Shown here: piece after piece, positions 37,246 to 49,160 of the stretch
Numbering within the stretch: the stretch's first letter is position 1
How the letters are laid out: the number at the start of each line of letters is the position of its first letter
NCBI GenBank assembly: GCA_013399305.1
Contig: VXAI01000038.1
Location: forward strand, 3,769,093-3,833,092
DNA from: Rostratula benghalensis
Taxonomy: Eukaryota; Chordata; Aves; Charadriiformes; Rostratulidae
Direction of reading: 5' to 3'
Length of the DNA: 64,000 nucleotides
Made by a program: the position numbers and the translations under genes
The notes under the pieces: model-generated
Database searches by the model: none
Seen by the model: the letters and a program-made list of their open reading frames with translations, nothing else
Told to the model about the DNA's origin: nothing

Positions 37246-40200
37246 GTTTCTGAGACTCCTGGAAGAGTTCAGGGAGCTGCAAAAGCTTTCTAACTTGATT
37301 TCCAGCATCTGTATACTCTTCTACCTCCATGAAGGCTCCTTACCGAGGCAAGCAAGGAGAGATACAAATCCCACAGAGGTATTTCCTTTTGATAGGAGTT
37401 TGACATCTTCCACTGACATGTTCAGTCACTTCAGCTACTTGCGGATTCACTGGGGCATTAGCTGTTCAGTATGGTTCCTTCCAACACATTCCATCAAAAA
37501 TTAGATTACTCATCTGTCCTTCACCTTTCAAAAACCAGCCTGTGACTCGAAGTTGCAGTTTGGGTGGTTTGGATTTGCGGGGTTTCTTTATTCTGGCTTT
37601 GGTGTTTTGCAAGTGAGAAGACTGAAAGTTGCCGATTACAATGATGACATAGTGAAAAAAAGCAAATAAACAACAGGATTTCCCCCCTGCGAGTTGTGAT
37701 ACAATCCTGAAATCTACTACAATGTACAACACTTGCCGTGAACTCCACTTCAATAATCAACTTTATTTACATGAAGAAGTACTGAACAACAAGTTTAAAG
37801 TAGCATTTGTAATAAGTAATAGCTAATGTGGCCTTCCTCTTCCTGCTACTCATTGATGCAATCCTGTTTTAAGGTAATTCAATAAAGAGCATGGCTCATC
37901 ACATACACTAATCATTTATCCAATTACATGACAGAAACTGATACTCTATTGCTGGTGCTATTGTCTCCAAACACCAGGCATGCTAGAAAACATGGAAGAG
38001 CTGTATCCACATGGAATACAGCCGGCCTGAATACTAGGGCCCTGACTTTCAGTGCCATGATACCCAAGGCACAGAGCAGGAATGCGGAAATTAAGGACGC
38101 TGACATTAAGTGATGACCTGGTATTTGCACGCATTCCTGCCCAATGCTTTCCTTGGTATCTAAATTTCTGGTTTGATCCTCACCAGCAGATTTTAGCTCC
38201 AAATCAAATCCAAGTTTAAAAAAAAGAAAAGGATATAGAAGGCGGGTTTTAAATTTTTTTTAAACAAAACATTAAGCAGAGAAATAAAGAAAACCAAAGA
38301 AGAAAACCAAAATTTAGAAATCATGCTGATTCTAAAAATGGATTCTGAATTAAAGTTAAGAGTTTGAGCACACCTTATTAATAAGGCTCAAGCTTTTCTT
38401 TGTTACTACATTTCATGTTGATGTATATACACAGGAGAGAAGTACTAAACATGCTACTTTTAAGAAACAATAGGTAATAGAGAAGTATTTATCACTGTTT
38501 AAGAAGATAGTAACAAACCTGCTGTCTATTTCCCTTTTGCTGTTTTATTTCCTCTTAATTAATACAAGAGTACAACAGGTAAACCCTGGTCTGTTCCTCT
38601 TGCCTTCAGTTAAACGACAATCATTAAAGCTGAAACACTCCTAACACTTAATTTCCCCATATATTTTCTCATGAGAAGAAGAAGGTGGGAAGGGAAGAGA
38701 AAAAAGCATAATGAAAACCAGACCAGCACCCACATCTACCACACCAAGTTCAGACTACAAGAAAACTATGTAAGGTGGAGGGGCTACAAAGAACTAAACT
38801 TGTAGAATTCTTGCACCTAACAATGACAGTGGAAATTATATCCATTCTGGAAGGGGAGGGAAGAATGAACACACACACAAAAATTGGAAAAAAAAAAAAA
38901 AATTCATACCATATCCTAATCTCACCTTTCACAAGGAACACTCCACTTCTAACCAGTATTTCAACCCATGCTAGAAGAAGGGCTGCAGCATCTAAAGGCC
39001 AGGTCAACTGGCACAAGTACTGCAGGCACTAAACTCTAGATCTGAGAAACCTCTCCAAGAAAGCATTTCTCAGGAACTAGAAGAAGATCAGAAGACAATT
39101 CTCAAGAACAGAAATCCATTTTGGAGTTTTTCTGTAACTAGAACGTGGACTGAAAATTATGACTTGGCCACAGACAAGGCTAAGTGTTGCACAGCACAAT
39201 AACCACATGACACAATATGCAGGCATCCAACTCTTCCAGTGTGGTACCTTGAGCCATTTCTCACCTTTCAGAATAACTAGCACGACAATAAATACACTGT
39301 TACTATTTAAGGAAAGGAGAAAGCCTTGTAAAATGTTAGTCCCTGAAGACATTGAGATCTTTCAGTCACCTAAAACAGGTCTTGGTAAGGCACACTTAAT
39401 AGATTAACAGTAAAAAGTTGTTTGGTGTATCCACAGATGAATTATTGACTCCATGAAGTCTTCAGTATGAGAATCAGTGTAGATCTCCCCTCTCTTGAAA
39501 GCCTAAGCACTCAGAAAACACGCTAAACTGACCATCTGTTCTTCTCTGATAACATGTAATTAAGTAATTTAATTATTCAGCACTTAAACTGTCTCCCTTC
39601 TATTCATATTAGTCAAAGATGATTATTCTAAACCCAGATGCAGTTAACGTGTTGTGTAGTGAAGTAAGCGATGTCCTCACAGGTGCATGACTTGCGTTCC
39701 TGGCTGTCCACCTTCAAAACCTCAGCCAGGTTACCTTGAAGACCCTGTCTGTTATGCTCTTCTGTTCTTGCAAGCTGGTCAAGTATTAAGGCTTTTTGTC
39801 TGGTGATTAACTGAACAAAGCACAGAATTATAGACTATCCCGTGGGCCATGGTAACCACACACACTGGTTGATGCACACATCTGGCTGGAATTTCTTCCT
39901 TTTGGAGAATGCAGGACTGCTGCTGACATAATATCAGATCCGAGTACATTAGCCAAAAAAGCTTCCTTCAGTACAGCCAGCAACCAGTATTTTTTTGGTA
40001 CTCTAACAGAATGCTTGGGGATCTCCTGGACTCCAGAAGGAGTCTTACTAACATACCAGAAAGTCAATCACTGCCTAAGACAACATTTCCAAGAGAAGCC
40101 TATGTCTCTCTTTCTGCTCATCACCAAAATTTGTGTTGAATTACCAAACTAAAGCTCAAGTGGTCAAGTGGTGTAACAACCTGTCACACAAACAGAGCTG

Positions 40201-43200
40201 GAAAAAAATAAACAATGTTCTGACAAACTCAAAAACACACTACATTCAGTATAATCCTCTCTGCTCACACTAAGTTAAAAAAAAAAAAAGTATCATTAGT
40301 ATCATTTAATTCATAATATTTCTTCTCCCTAGTGGTCTCTCCAGTCCTGAAAGTCCAGGAAGTCTGGCAGAAGTTCCAATTCTAGTTTACCTCAGCCCAC
40401 AGTTATCAGACTTCCAAGTTCACTAAGTTGACACCATTTCTTGTATATAGTTCTTCCCTTTGCTTTATGCTTCTTTTAAAGATTATTTTAAACCTTCAGA
40501 TCAGTGCGGGCCTAAAACAAGTCACTTACCTATAGCTCTGCAGGTGGTGCTGTTCCAGGATGGCCTTCGTTTGTTTAGGATTAGGGCTTTTTTATGTCTT
40601 TGTTTTAGGATGAAGAAGCTGCATTGGGAAAAGGAAATTAAAATATAAACTCTTGGCAAGTTACTGCAGTCCTGCCTCAGAAAGTAATGCCTGTGGAGTC
40701 ATGGAAGTCTCCAAAACAAAGCCTTCATGCATTCTGATGCTACACACAGACAGCCCTTCCTCTGCAAAGCTTTTCTAAAACAACATGTACATCTGCACCA
40801 GTTTTAGGATTAGGCTCTAGAAACTCATTAGAAAATGAGTCCAGGTTTTCAATACACTAAGCTTTTTTGTCATAAAGGTAGATGTAACAGAAGGCATTTT
40901 TTAATAGCAGCTTCTATGTATTTTTCCAGGAACAAGAACACCAACCTAAGATATCTCAAGCTAAGGTCACCCTTTGTTTTGTAGATTTTATTTATGACAT
41001 TTCTACAGCCACTGCTGGCACTCCTTAATGCCAAAAAGCCTTTGATTCCCATATATATTTAGCCTCTTTTCTATTTGCTTTTATTATTAGAGCATAAAGG
41101 TTGGATTGAACTGTTTATCCCACTTGTAAACCAAGAAGAACAAACTCCCATAAAGCTCAGCAGCTTACCATCATTTGTCCTGCAGACACATATCTTTTCA
41201 AGTCAAATTACTACTCTGAAACACGAAGGGGTGATTTACACTCACTAAGGATATTTTCCAAATTACAATTACTTAGTTGCAAGAACTGCCTTTTAAAAAC
41301 AGTTTCTATTATTTCACCTTGCAAGTTACCAGCATGTATTATTTCCGTATTGCTAACACTAATGTGATTTTTCACTGCAAATCCATAACTTTGCACAGAT
41401 GGACCTAAAAGTAAACCAGGATTCATAAGAGAACATCAAATAGCAAGGAGCTCTTCAAGTGCCTCCCCACTTCAACAGCAGTATGAACCTGGGCCGGATA
41501 GAGATGAGGGGGAAAAAACCAAAAAACTAAACTCAAAACATTTACCTTCACTGAAACTAGAAGACAAGATTTTAGAAAATTTTAGGTTTTAAACATTAGA
41601 ATTCCCTTCTCTGGGCCCCCATTAACAAGCCCAAAACACACCTGTGTTAACATTTTACCTTTCATGTCTCATGACTCCTATAATAGGAAACACTAGTACA
41701 GAACAAACCAGGTACTTCAGCTAAACTCATAAAAGAAATTAAAAACAAACTTTCATTTGTATGTCATTATATTGTGGGGCCGTAGTAAAAAACATTTACA
41801 CATATACATTCCAAAATAATGCATACTACTCCCATGCACAAAGATCCTAGTAAGTAGTATAATAAACCTAGAAAAAATGGTGCTTGTATGGACCATTCAA
41901 ATACAAATTAATAGAACATGCAAAGAAGCAGAAAACTTCCAACATAAAATGTGTCTATTATTTTTCCTCTCACTCCATTTTAGTATTATTTTTTATAGGT
42001 TGGTGGAGGTGCAGTTTGGACTTCTTTCTAATTGAACAAAATCAATAAAGAACACAATAGTCAAATAAAAACACTGTTAAGCAAGTAAAAGTTTGCTTGC
42101 AGGTAGAGTCAAAGACTCTGAGTGTATAATAAATTCTAGTTTTCCAAAACTTTGAACTTTCGATCTAATTTTTCATTGATTTATAAGTCAGTCTCCTGGG
42201 TACTAACTGTATATAAAAGAAACATTAACTCAGTGGAGGCAATAGTTTGGGGTTTTAATAATAAAAAATGCATACCGTTTATACCATTGTTGCTTAGAAA
42301 ATTAGATAACATCCCTTCTAATACCCTGTGCACAGGATACTGTAGCAAACCACTTATTGTGCAATAACAGAGTATTGACTGGGCACAGTGATACGCAAGA
42401 CAGTGTTCCCACCAGGTTAGACAAGTTCCATGCCGTTAAAGCTTCTGTAATAACACAGTAGTTCCACCTTAACAACAAATTTTTGAAAATGTATTACTTC
42501 CGAGGCATAAAAAGATCAAAATTACATGAAATATTTTGTGGTTATTTCATAATAAACACTCATTATTATTAACGCTGTTTATTTCATAAACAAACAAAAA
42601 AAATAGTACTACTTTTCTTTTGTCACTAACAGCTCTATGAATGGGGTAATCGGCATATAAACTCTATATACTACAAGAAGCCAATACAGTATTTGCCACA
42701 AAAGGCATCCAGAAATACACTATTGTCATTGGAAGAAGCATTGCACAAACCCTATGTTTTTAAAGTCCTCTTCAGTTAGTCCTGAATAGATGTGACCAGC
42801 CATACTTCTCACAAGCATAAGGAGCTTTGCTTGGCTAACTTGCTCCTGCATGCACAAAGCACTGCCATCAGCACTCAATCCACTGGACAACATACTCTTT
42901 AACTTCCTTCAGCAGATCTCAGCCATTTCCCAACTCCTCAGCACACTCATTGCACTTCTAACATAACACTGGCAACATTTGACTGTTCAAGCAGGCAAAA
43001 TAAGCAGCTGCCCTGGGCCAAAGACCATCAAAAATACTGTAACATCCAAAGTCCTGCTGCTTCCTGAACTGGCACCTTAGAAGACACATTCTTATCAGTG
43101 CTGCCACTTCATAGTTACAACACAAAGCAGGGACCATGGTAGCACCTCCACTCCTCCCATTCTCCCGTAGCAGCAAGACAGGCAAGGCCAACCCCTTAGG

Positions 43201-43329
43201 CTTAACTCATATTCTCAGAAAAAATGTGACTATGTCCCATCCTCCTTTTTTTGTGGAAGAGCACAAGGGAGTTACCAATAAGCTATGATTCAGCTTTGGG
43301 TTGGCTCTTACACAAAAGTATCTGGATGC
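37246..43329. other. Unique non-coding DNA
   Basis: No gene is supported over about 6 kb. It holds A runs at 38888-38902 and 40277-40289, a short AC repeat near 38869-38879, and AT-rich stretches near 42540-42610. Overlapping frames up to 99 codons on both strands show no domain. Confidence 0.55.
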
Positions 43330-44406
43330 AAATATTCAACAAGCACGTAAATTGCCACGCTGGGCTCACGTGGCAAGATTTTGGTAGCAGGGGGGCGCAC
43401 AGGGGTGGCTTCTGTGAGGAGCTTCTAGAAGCTTCCTCCATATCTGATTGAGACAATGCCAGCCAGCTCCAAGACAGACCCACTGCTGGCCAAGTCCCTC
43501 AGTAATAGTGGTAGCACCTCTGTGATAACATATTTAACAAAGCAGGGGAAAAGACCTGCACAGCACCAGCAGCAGACAGAGAAAGGAGTGAGAATATATG
43601 AAAGCAACAGCTCTGCAGACACCAAGGTTAGTGAAGGAGGGGGAGGAAATGCTCCAGGTGCTGAAGCAGAGAACCTGCAGCCCATGGTGAAGCCCACGGT
43701 GAGGCAGGATGTCCCTTGCAGCCCATGGAGGTTAATGGTAGAGCAGATATCATCCACCCGCAGCCCAAACAGGTCCCCACAGCAGAGCAGATGGATGCAC
43801 CCAAAGGAGGCTGTGACCCCATGGAAAGCCCACACTGGAGCAGGCTCCTGGCAGGAATTGTGACCGCACAGGGGACTCACACTGGAGCAGTCTGTTCCTG
43901 AAGGGCTGCACCCCATTGAAGGGGCTCATGCTGGAGCAGTTCATGGGGGAACTATAGCCCGTGGGAAGGACTCAGCTAGAGATGTTTCAGGATGACTGTC
44001 TCCCTTGGGAGGGCCTCCAGGCTGGAATAGGGAAGAGCGCAAAGAGTCCTACCCCCGAGGAAGAGGGAACAACAGAGACAACATTCCCCATCTCACTGCA
44101 CACCCTTTGGGTGGAAGGAGGAGAGAAAATCAGGAGTCAAGTTAAGCCTGGGTTGGGGGCAGGTGTTTTAAGATTTAGTTTTTATTTTTCTATTATCGTA
44201 CACTGATTTCATTGGCAGTAAGTTGAACTCATTTCCCCAAGTTGAGTCTGTTTTGCCTGTGACAGTAATTGCTGAGCAATCTCCCTGTACTTACTTCAAC
44301 CCATGAGCCTTTTGTTGTATTTTCTCTCCCCTGTCCAGCTGAGGAAAGGGAGTGATAGAGCAGCTTTGGTGAGCACCTGACATCCAGCCAGGGTCAACCC
44401 ACCACA
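43330..44406 (+). mobile_element. Avian endogenous retrovirus LTR, probably solo
   Basis: Recognised from recurrent bird LTR text. Landmarks in order are GGCTCACGTGGCAAGA near 43363, a TATA-like CATATTTAA at 43529-43537, ACAGCTCTGCAGACACCAAGG near 43608, repeated GGAGCAG-centred units between about 43780 and 43950, TTTAAGATTTAGTTTTTATT near 44168, GAGTCTGTTTTGCCTGTGAC near 44244 and a closing GGTCAACCCACCACA ending at 44406. The AATAAA expected in the ATTGGCAATAAA region reads AGTAAG here, so the poly(A) signal looks decayed. No gag, pol or env text borders it. The 5' border is uncertain by about 80 bases (a TGTGG at 43252 is possible) and I found no target-site duplication. Confidence 0.85.
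43529..43537 (+). promoter_or_regulatory. TATA-like box of the LTR
   Basis: CATATTTAA lies where this LTR type carries its TATA element, upstream of the AGCAGGGGAAAAGACC stretch. The position is by memory of the family; present activity is unlikely to be inferable. Confidence 0.4.
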
Positions 44407-46110
44407 ATGGTAAATAAATAATGCCCCCTAATTTTCTTATGCAGTACATTCCACTCCACCTGTAAAGAATTACTTCATTAAGAGAAAGAATAAGCACATC
44501 TTTTTATAGACAGTTGTACATACTAGCAAGAAAAAAAAATGTTCCTGCAAAGCAAAGCCATCTGCTACTTTCAAAAGGAGCGCACATTTGTCTTAAGAAG
44601 ACAGAAACAGCTTGTAATTTAGCCAAATTTTGGTTGATTTGGTGTTTTAAAGGTAAATAATTTTTTTTAAAGAGTTTGAGATAGTTTTATGTGCTATGTT
44701 GGCCCTTGGTCTTCCTGACAGGGGTTCTTCATTTTTAAAATCACTGTTTTCTATTTTTGAAAAATATTTCCATGTCCTATGCCACCACATGAAAGACAGA
44801 AAAAAAACCCAGAGAGGGCTCAATGACATAAAGGGGAAATAGCAACATTGCCTATGTACTGAATTCTGTCAAACACAAAAAGTTAAAGAAGTGGGAAGAA
44901 AAATGTCTTCCAGATGCAGCAAACTTGAAGAGAAGTTTAAGGAAGTGCATAAATGTGGAAGGAGAACTGTTCAGAGATGGAGACAGAAGAGGAAAAGCAG
45001 CAATACAACAAAAGGAGAAATAATTCTAGGCAATTTCATCCTTTTGGGGGTAACTGGAGAAGAGCCAACATCTTTATCTCAAAAATTAAAATACACCAAC
45101 TATTACTTCCACAATGCACAAGGTGTTTAAGTATTTTGCAACATGGGAAACACAGTTAGCAGAAGGGAGATGTAAAACAACCAAATGTCAGCTCTCATGA
45201 GACTTCAAAATATTTCTTATTTTCAGTAGAAGCATTTCGAGGCAAGGGAGTGGAAGCTTTTTCTTTTAGTTTTTTTGGTTTTTTTTTTTTAAGAAAGGAA
45301 TATGTGAAACAGATCACAATTGCTTTTACTTTTCCAACAAACTGGTTTTACTGAAAACAATTTTTCCACTGCAAATGTAGAACTTGAGGTCACTGATTTT
45401 AAGCTGAGTTTTAGAGCTCTTCCTTCAAGATTTCACCCTGTCCCAAGAAAAGTGGCAGATCTGCATGAAGGAAACATGTACTCCCATGTACAAATTCTGT
45501 TCCTGTTGAAGTCCCACTAAAGGGAAAACTACAGATGAATGACTATAAGTACTCAACATCATGAGTAAGGATCATAAAACATAGCATTATGTCCATTACC
45601 ACACACTTACAAAGTAATTATACTCAAATTTTGACATCTGTTCCATTTATAGCTGTAAGTTTAAAAAGTGCTTCATTTTCATATAGACAGTGTATATGCA
45701 CCTTAATGATGACATGAAACTTTTCCACTGCAAAACAAGAAAGAAGTTTCAAAGGTGCTTTGAGAAAATCCTTGTTCCACTGGTGCTATGCCTACAAGAT
45801 AACTGTTTTGACATCAACTTAAATAATCCACATGAAAAAGACTCACATGAAAATCACTTGGGAGTGTGTGTTTCTGCACTTACACAGCTGTATCCCAAAC
45901 TCTTCTAGTACCAAGTTAGTCTAGGGAAAAGAGGATGCAGGGAGCACCTGCTTGCTGTAAGGCAGCCCAAAGCCCTTCACTCAGTACAGGAAATTGCCAT
46001 TGCAGCTTTCGTTAACATGCAGGACTTTTGGAAAAAATATCTTGATGTTTCTGATCATTCATGGTTTTAGCCTCCTAGAGTCTAGAAGGGTTCCTGTTCT
46101 CCAGTGCTAC

Positions 46111-46190
46111 AAAAAAAAAAAAAAAAAAAAAAACCACAAAAAAAACCCCCACACACCCACAAAACCAACCCACCACCACCAAAAAACCCA
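46111..46190 (+). repeat. A23 run with A/C-rich tail
   Basis: Twenty-three A are followed by about 55 bases made almost only of A and C (ACCACAAAAA, CCCCCACACACCC, CCACCACC). This is low complexity; a retroposon body cannot be recognised upstream. Confidence 0.85.
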
Positions 46191-46379
46191 TTAGCCCATT
46201 AGTTATCCAGAACTACATCAGGAAGATTAACCTTGTCTGACAGGTCTGTAATATATTAAGATAGATACAAGAACAAGGCAGTCTTAGGGAGCAAATGATG
46301 AACTAATGTTTGAAGGCCATCTCCCAGGACCCAGTGTAATATCGCTTCTTTCTATTCCCATCTTTAACTTCATCTTCCT

Positions 46380-46482
46380 GCATAACTTAAGTGAAAACAC
46401 TTAACCCTTCTTTAACTCAGTTTTCCCCTCTGTAAAATAGGAATATTAGTACACTATCTCTGCTTAGAGGTGTTGTACATCT
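46380..46482 (+). mobile_element. Ancient MIR-type SINE fragment
   Basis: The stretch ACTTAACCCTTCTTTAACTC, then AGTTTTCCCCTCTGTAAAAT, then AGGAATATTAGTA matches the MIR core and 3' region. There, ACTTAACCTCTCTGTGCCTC is followed by AGTTTCCTCATCTGTAAAAT, GGGGATAATAATAG and a TAGGGTTGTTGTGAG block (here TTAGAGGTGTTGTACAT). The tRNA-like promoter half is missing or too diverged to see. MIR copies predate the amniote split, so this is one of the oldest recognisable insertions in the window. Its borders are approximate. Confidence 0.75.
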
Positions 46483-48195
46483 TTTCTCATCATCACTCAT
46501 CAGAGTGGCAAGCAGGGCCATGAATGAAAAAAATGCATAAATGTAGAATTAACATAGATTAAAACATAAAATTAGCACCAAATGAAATACAAACACCTGC
46601 CAAACAAACTAACATAGTGTACAATAGCTACGCAGCTACCACTACTGAAATTCTACATCTGGGGCACAAGTAGAGTCTTTCAGAAAAGAAAACTCTGCAT
46701 GGTAATTAAAAAAACAAACTAACACCTCTTAAAGGTCAAACTTTCAAAGCAGCCAAATATTTTTTAAAAAAACAGTCAGTCTCCCAGTCCAGAAACAATG
46801 TATCCCTCTCTTACCTATATGTAACAAGAGCTTTGATGTGGCAATTCATTTGCTACTGTTGATCCAAGTGAAGACAAGACCAGTGGGACTTGGTGCAAAT
46901 TGAACTAATAGGCAACACTCGATCAACTCAATTAGCTCAAATCAACCCAAGTGTGTCTCTGTCTACAGTTACAGCTCAACACAGATGCAGTCTGGCTATA
47001 ACAACCCATTACATACTAAGAAATGCAGACTTGCTCTGCCTGCCCTCCATGCTGGTCAGAGGTTACCTGATTTGAGGCTTCACAGCTATCTCAGCAAAAC
47101 GCCATGTCCTGCTGAGGTGGGCCTAGCTAAATATGCGCCTATGTCAACATGAACTGGTAATATTTCCAAGGCAGGCAATTTGTTTGTAATTAAAAAAAAC
47201 CAAGCAGGAATGTTACAGTCAATACCAGTAATCTAAGAACAATTTCTGCATACGACTAGACAGTATGCATACCTTATATAGGTTCAATCATTTCAATGAA
47301 ACAAGATAAGACTGCTTTGTAGGATAAGAGAATCCCGTCTTAGATGACACTGTTGATTTATTCCTGAGATTCCAAGGTGCCTATATGCAGAGCAAGCAAC
47401 AAGAAACAAAAGGAACCTTAACCAGCTTTCCCACTTTGCTTTCCTTTCTCTGCTGCCAAGAAATCACACTGGCCACTGAGACATGGCCAGATTACTGCAC
47501 TAAAGCGCATTGGTGATCTTATGGATGAGTCTCTCAAATCATTATTAAAACAAAATAAGTCATTCACTTCTCAACTAGTGTCACATGGACTGATGACTAT
47601 TATCTCAACCTGGGCTGATGATAAATGAGGCTACCTTACCCAGTCAGGTCCTTGACCCAAATTTACAGTTAGTCCAGCGACCTCGACAAAACCATTGAGA
47701 GAACAATGTCTAATGATGCCTGTCATCTGCCATAACAGATATTCTTCAATAATCAACACAGCTGCCACAACACTTCAGGACAGTCAGTTCTCTTGCTCTC
47801 CTCTGCCTGTCCTCCATAGTTAAAATACAATTCTTTATAGTTCCACTGAGCACCTCAAACTTTTCTTTTTTGGATGACAGGCAGACAAATGACACTACGT
47901 TATTCAAACTCTAAATAAATAAATCAATCACTGGTTTCAGTTAACTGGTTATAACAGCAACCCGGTGCCTATCTGAAATTATAATTTTACTGCAAAAGGG
48001 CACTGTACAGAAGTAAATATGGCAAATATTCAGATTTTGGGGACACCCAAACTGCACATAAAACTGGCAAATTATTGCTAGGTTTGACGAGTGAGTTCAG
48101 GGAAACACCAGGGTAAGATTCCTTCCAAACATATGAACAACTTTACCTACAAAATAAAGTGCTTTCTACATTTAAAGTCTAGGTATACTGCTGTT

Positions 48196-48316
48196 TGGGG
48201 AGGTGGGGTTGTTGGTTGGGGTTTTGGGATCTTTTTTGTTGGTGTTTTGTTTGAATGGTTTACTGGGGTTTGTTTTCCTTTGAAGAGGAGGGAGGTTTGG
48301 TGAGGGTTTTGGTTTC
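48196..48316 (+). repeat. G/T-rich strand-asymmetric tract
   Basis: About 120 bases are nearly free of C and A on the plus strand, with GGGG, GGTGGGG, TTGGGG and TTTTGGG blocks and later GAGGAGGGAGG. Four G3+ runs occur between 48196 and 48228, though one loop is nine bases. It generates spurious Gly/Trp/Phe-rich and Pro/Thr-rich frames on the two strands. Confidence 0.8.
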
Positions 48317-48541
48317 TTAAACAGTATCTCCTTGCACAGCTGTGGCACACTGACCTCTGCAGGACTACACACTTGCATAAAAAGCACTTTTGTGCTCAGC
48401 CTTTAGGGACAGACAAGTCAATATTCTGTGTTAGAAGCAAAGATACTGGTAGGAAGCAAATATCTAATGCCCTCTAGTGAGTTGACTGTTTGACTTGCAA
48501 CAGTTGAGTACTAACGCAGTAACTGAACTGAATTTAAAGCT

Positions 48542-49160
48542 TGTACCAGTTTTCGCTAGGATAGAGTTAATTTTCTTCATAGTAGCTAGTATGCTACTAG
48601 CTAGTAGCATAGTAGTATCCATTGTGGTTTGGATTTGTGATAAAAACATTGTTGACACAGGTATGTTGTAGCTGTTGCTGAACAGAGCTTACTCAGCCTC
48701 AAGGCTTTTCTCTGTTTCTCACACTTGACCTACCAACAAGTAAGCTGAGGGTGCACAAGAACTTGGGAAGGAGCAGAGCCAAAACAGCTGACCACAACTG
48801 ACCAAAGGGATATGCCATACCTTATGATATGCTCAGCAACGAAACTTGAAGGTAAAAAAGAAGGAAGGGGGACAACATTCAGAGATACAGCATTTGTTTT
48901 CCCAAGCAACCATTACACATGATGAAGTCTTCCTTTCCCAGAGATAGCTAAACACCTCCCTGCCAATGCAAAATAGTGAAGGAATCCCTTATTTTGCCTT
49001 AGGAATTCTTCACATAGCTTTGTTTTACTTAAAGTGTCTTTATCTCAACCCACAGGTTCTCTCACTTTTATCCTTCTGATTATCTCCTCCACCCAGCTGG
49101 GTGAAAAGTGAGAGAGCAGCTGTGTGGGGCTTAGCTGCTGGCTAGGGTTAAACCATAACA
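48542..49160 (+). mobile_element. Avian endogenous retrovirus solo LTR
   Basis: It begins TGTACCAGTTTTCGCTAGGA and runs through GATAGAGTTAATTTTCTTCA, a recurrent opening of a bird LTR type. It continues with TTTGGATTTGTGATAAAAAC, CTTTTCTCTGTTTCTCACAC, GGGTGCACAAGAACTTGGGA and AACTGACCAAAGGGATATGC. It ends TTATCTCAACCCACAGGTTC ... GGTTAAACCATAACA at 49160. The 5' TG and 3' CA ends are canonical. About 619 bases long with no internal retroviral region on either side, hence a solo LTR left by recombination. Flanks AAGCT and AATAC show no clear target-site duplication. Confidence 0.88.
48590..48611. repeat. 22-bp perfect palindrome inside the LTR
   Basis: TATGCTACTAG followed by CTAGTAGCATA is its own reverse complement over 22 bases. 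It lies in the U3-like part of the LTR where my recollection of the family has only GTAGCTGGTATGGGGCTATG, so it seems to be a private change of this copy, perhaps by local duplication in inverted orientation. Confidence 0.9.

Larger units (their letters stand above)
44407..48541. other. Interval between the two LTRs, no retroviral genes
   Basis: The 4.1 kb between the LTRs was read for retroviral coding text; none was found, so the LTRs do not bracket a provirus. It contains T/A tracts at 44660-44668 and 45270-45292, the A23 run with C/A-rich tail at 46111-46190, a MIR piece at 46380-46482 and a GT-rich tract at 48196-48316. The basic frame at 44891-45130 has no domain that I can defend. Confidence 0.6.

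Noticed and set aside
43425..43916. 163-codon minus frame and overlapping frames of 135, 81 and 64 codons
   Set aside because: They lie within the plus-strand LTR. LTR text of higher GC content with repeated GGAGCAG units keeps several frames open at once, and no domain is present.
44891..45130. Basic frame containing RTVQRWRQKRKSS, loosely like the homeobox-type end of ceramide synthases
   Set aside because: The similarity covers only about a dozen basic residues in A/G-rich DNA; flanking residues do not continue the family.
46111..46133. A23 as a poly(A) tail of a processed pseudogene
   Set aside because: No gene-like body upstream, no poly(A) signal at the right distance and no flanking direct repeat.
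43330..49160. A full provirus bounded by two LTRs
   Set aside because: The LTRs differ in body sequence, and the interval lacks retroviral coding text.
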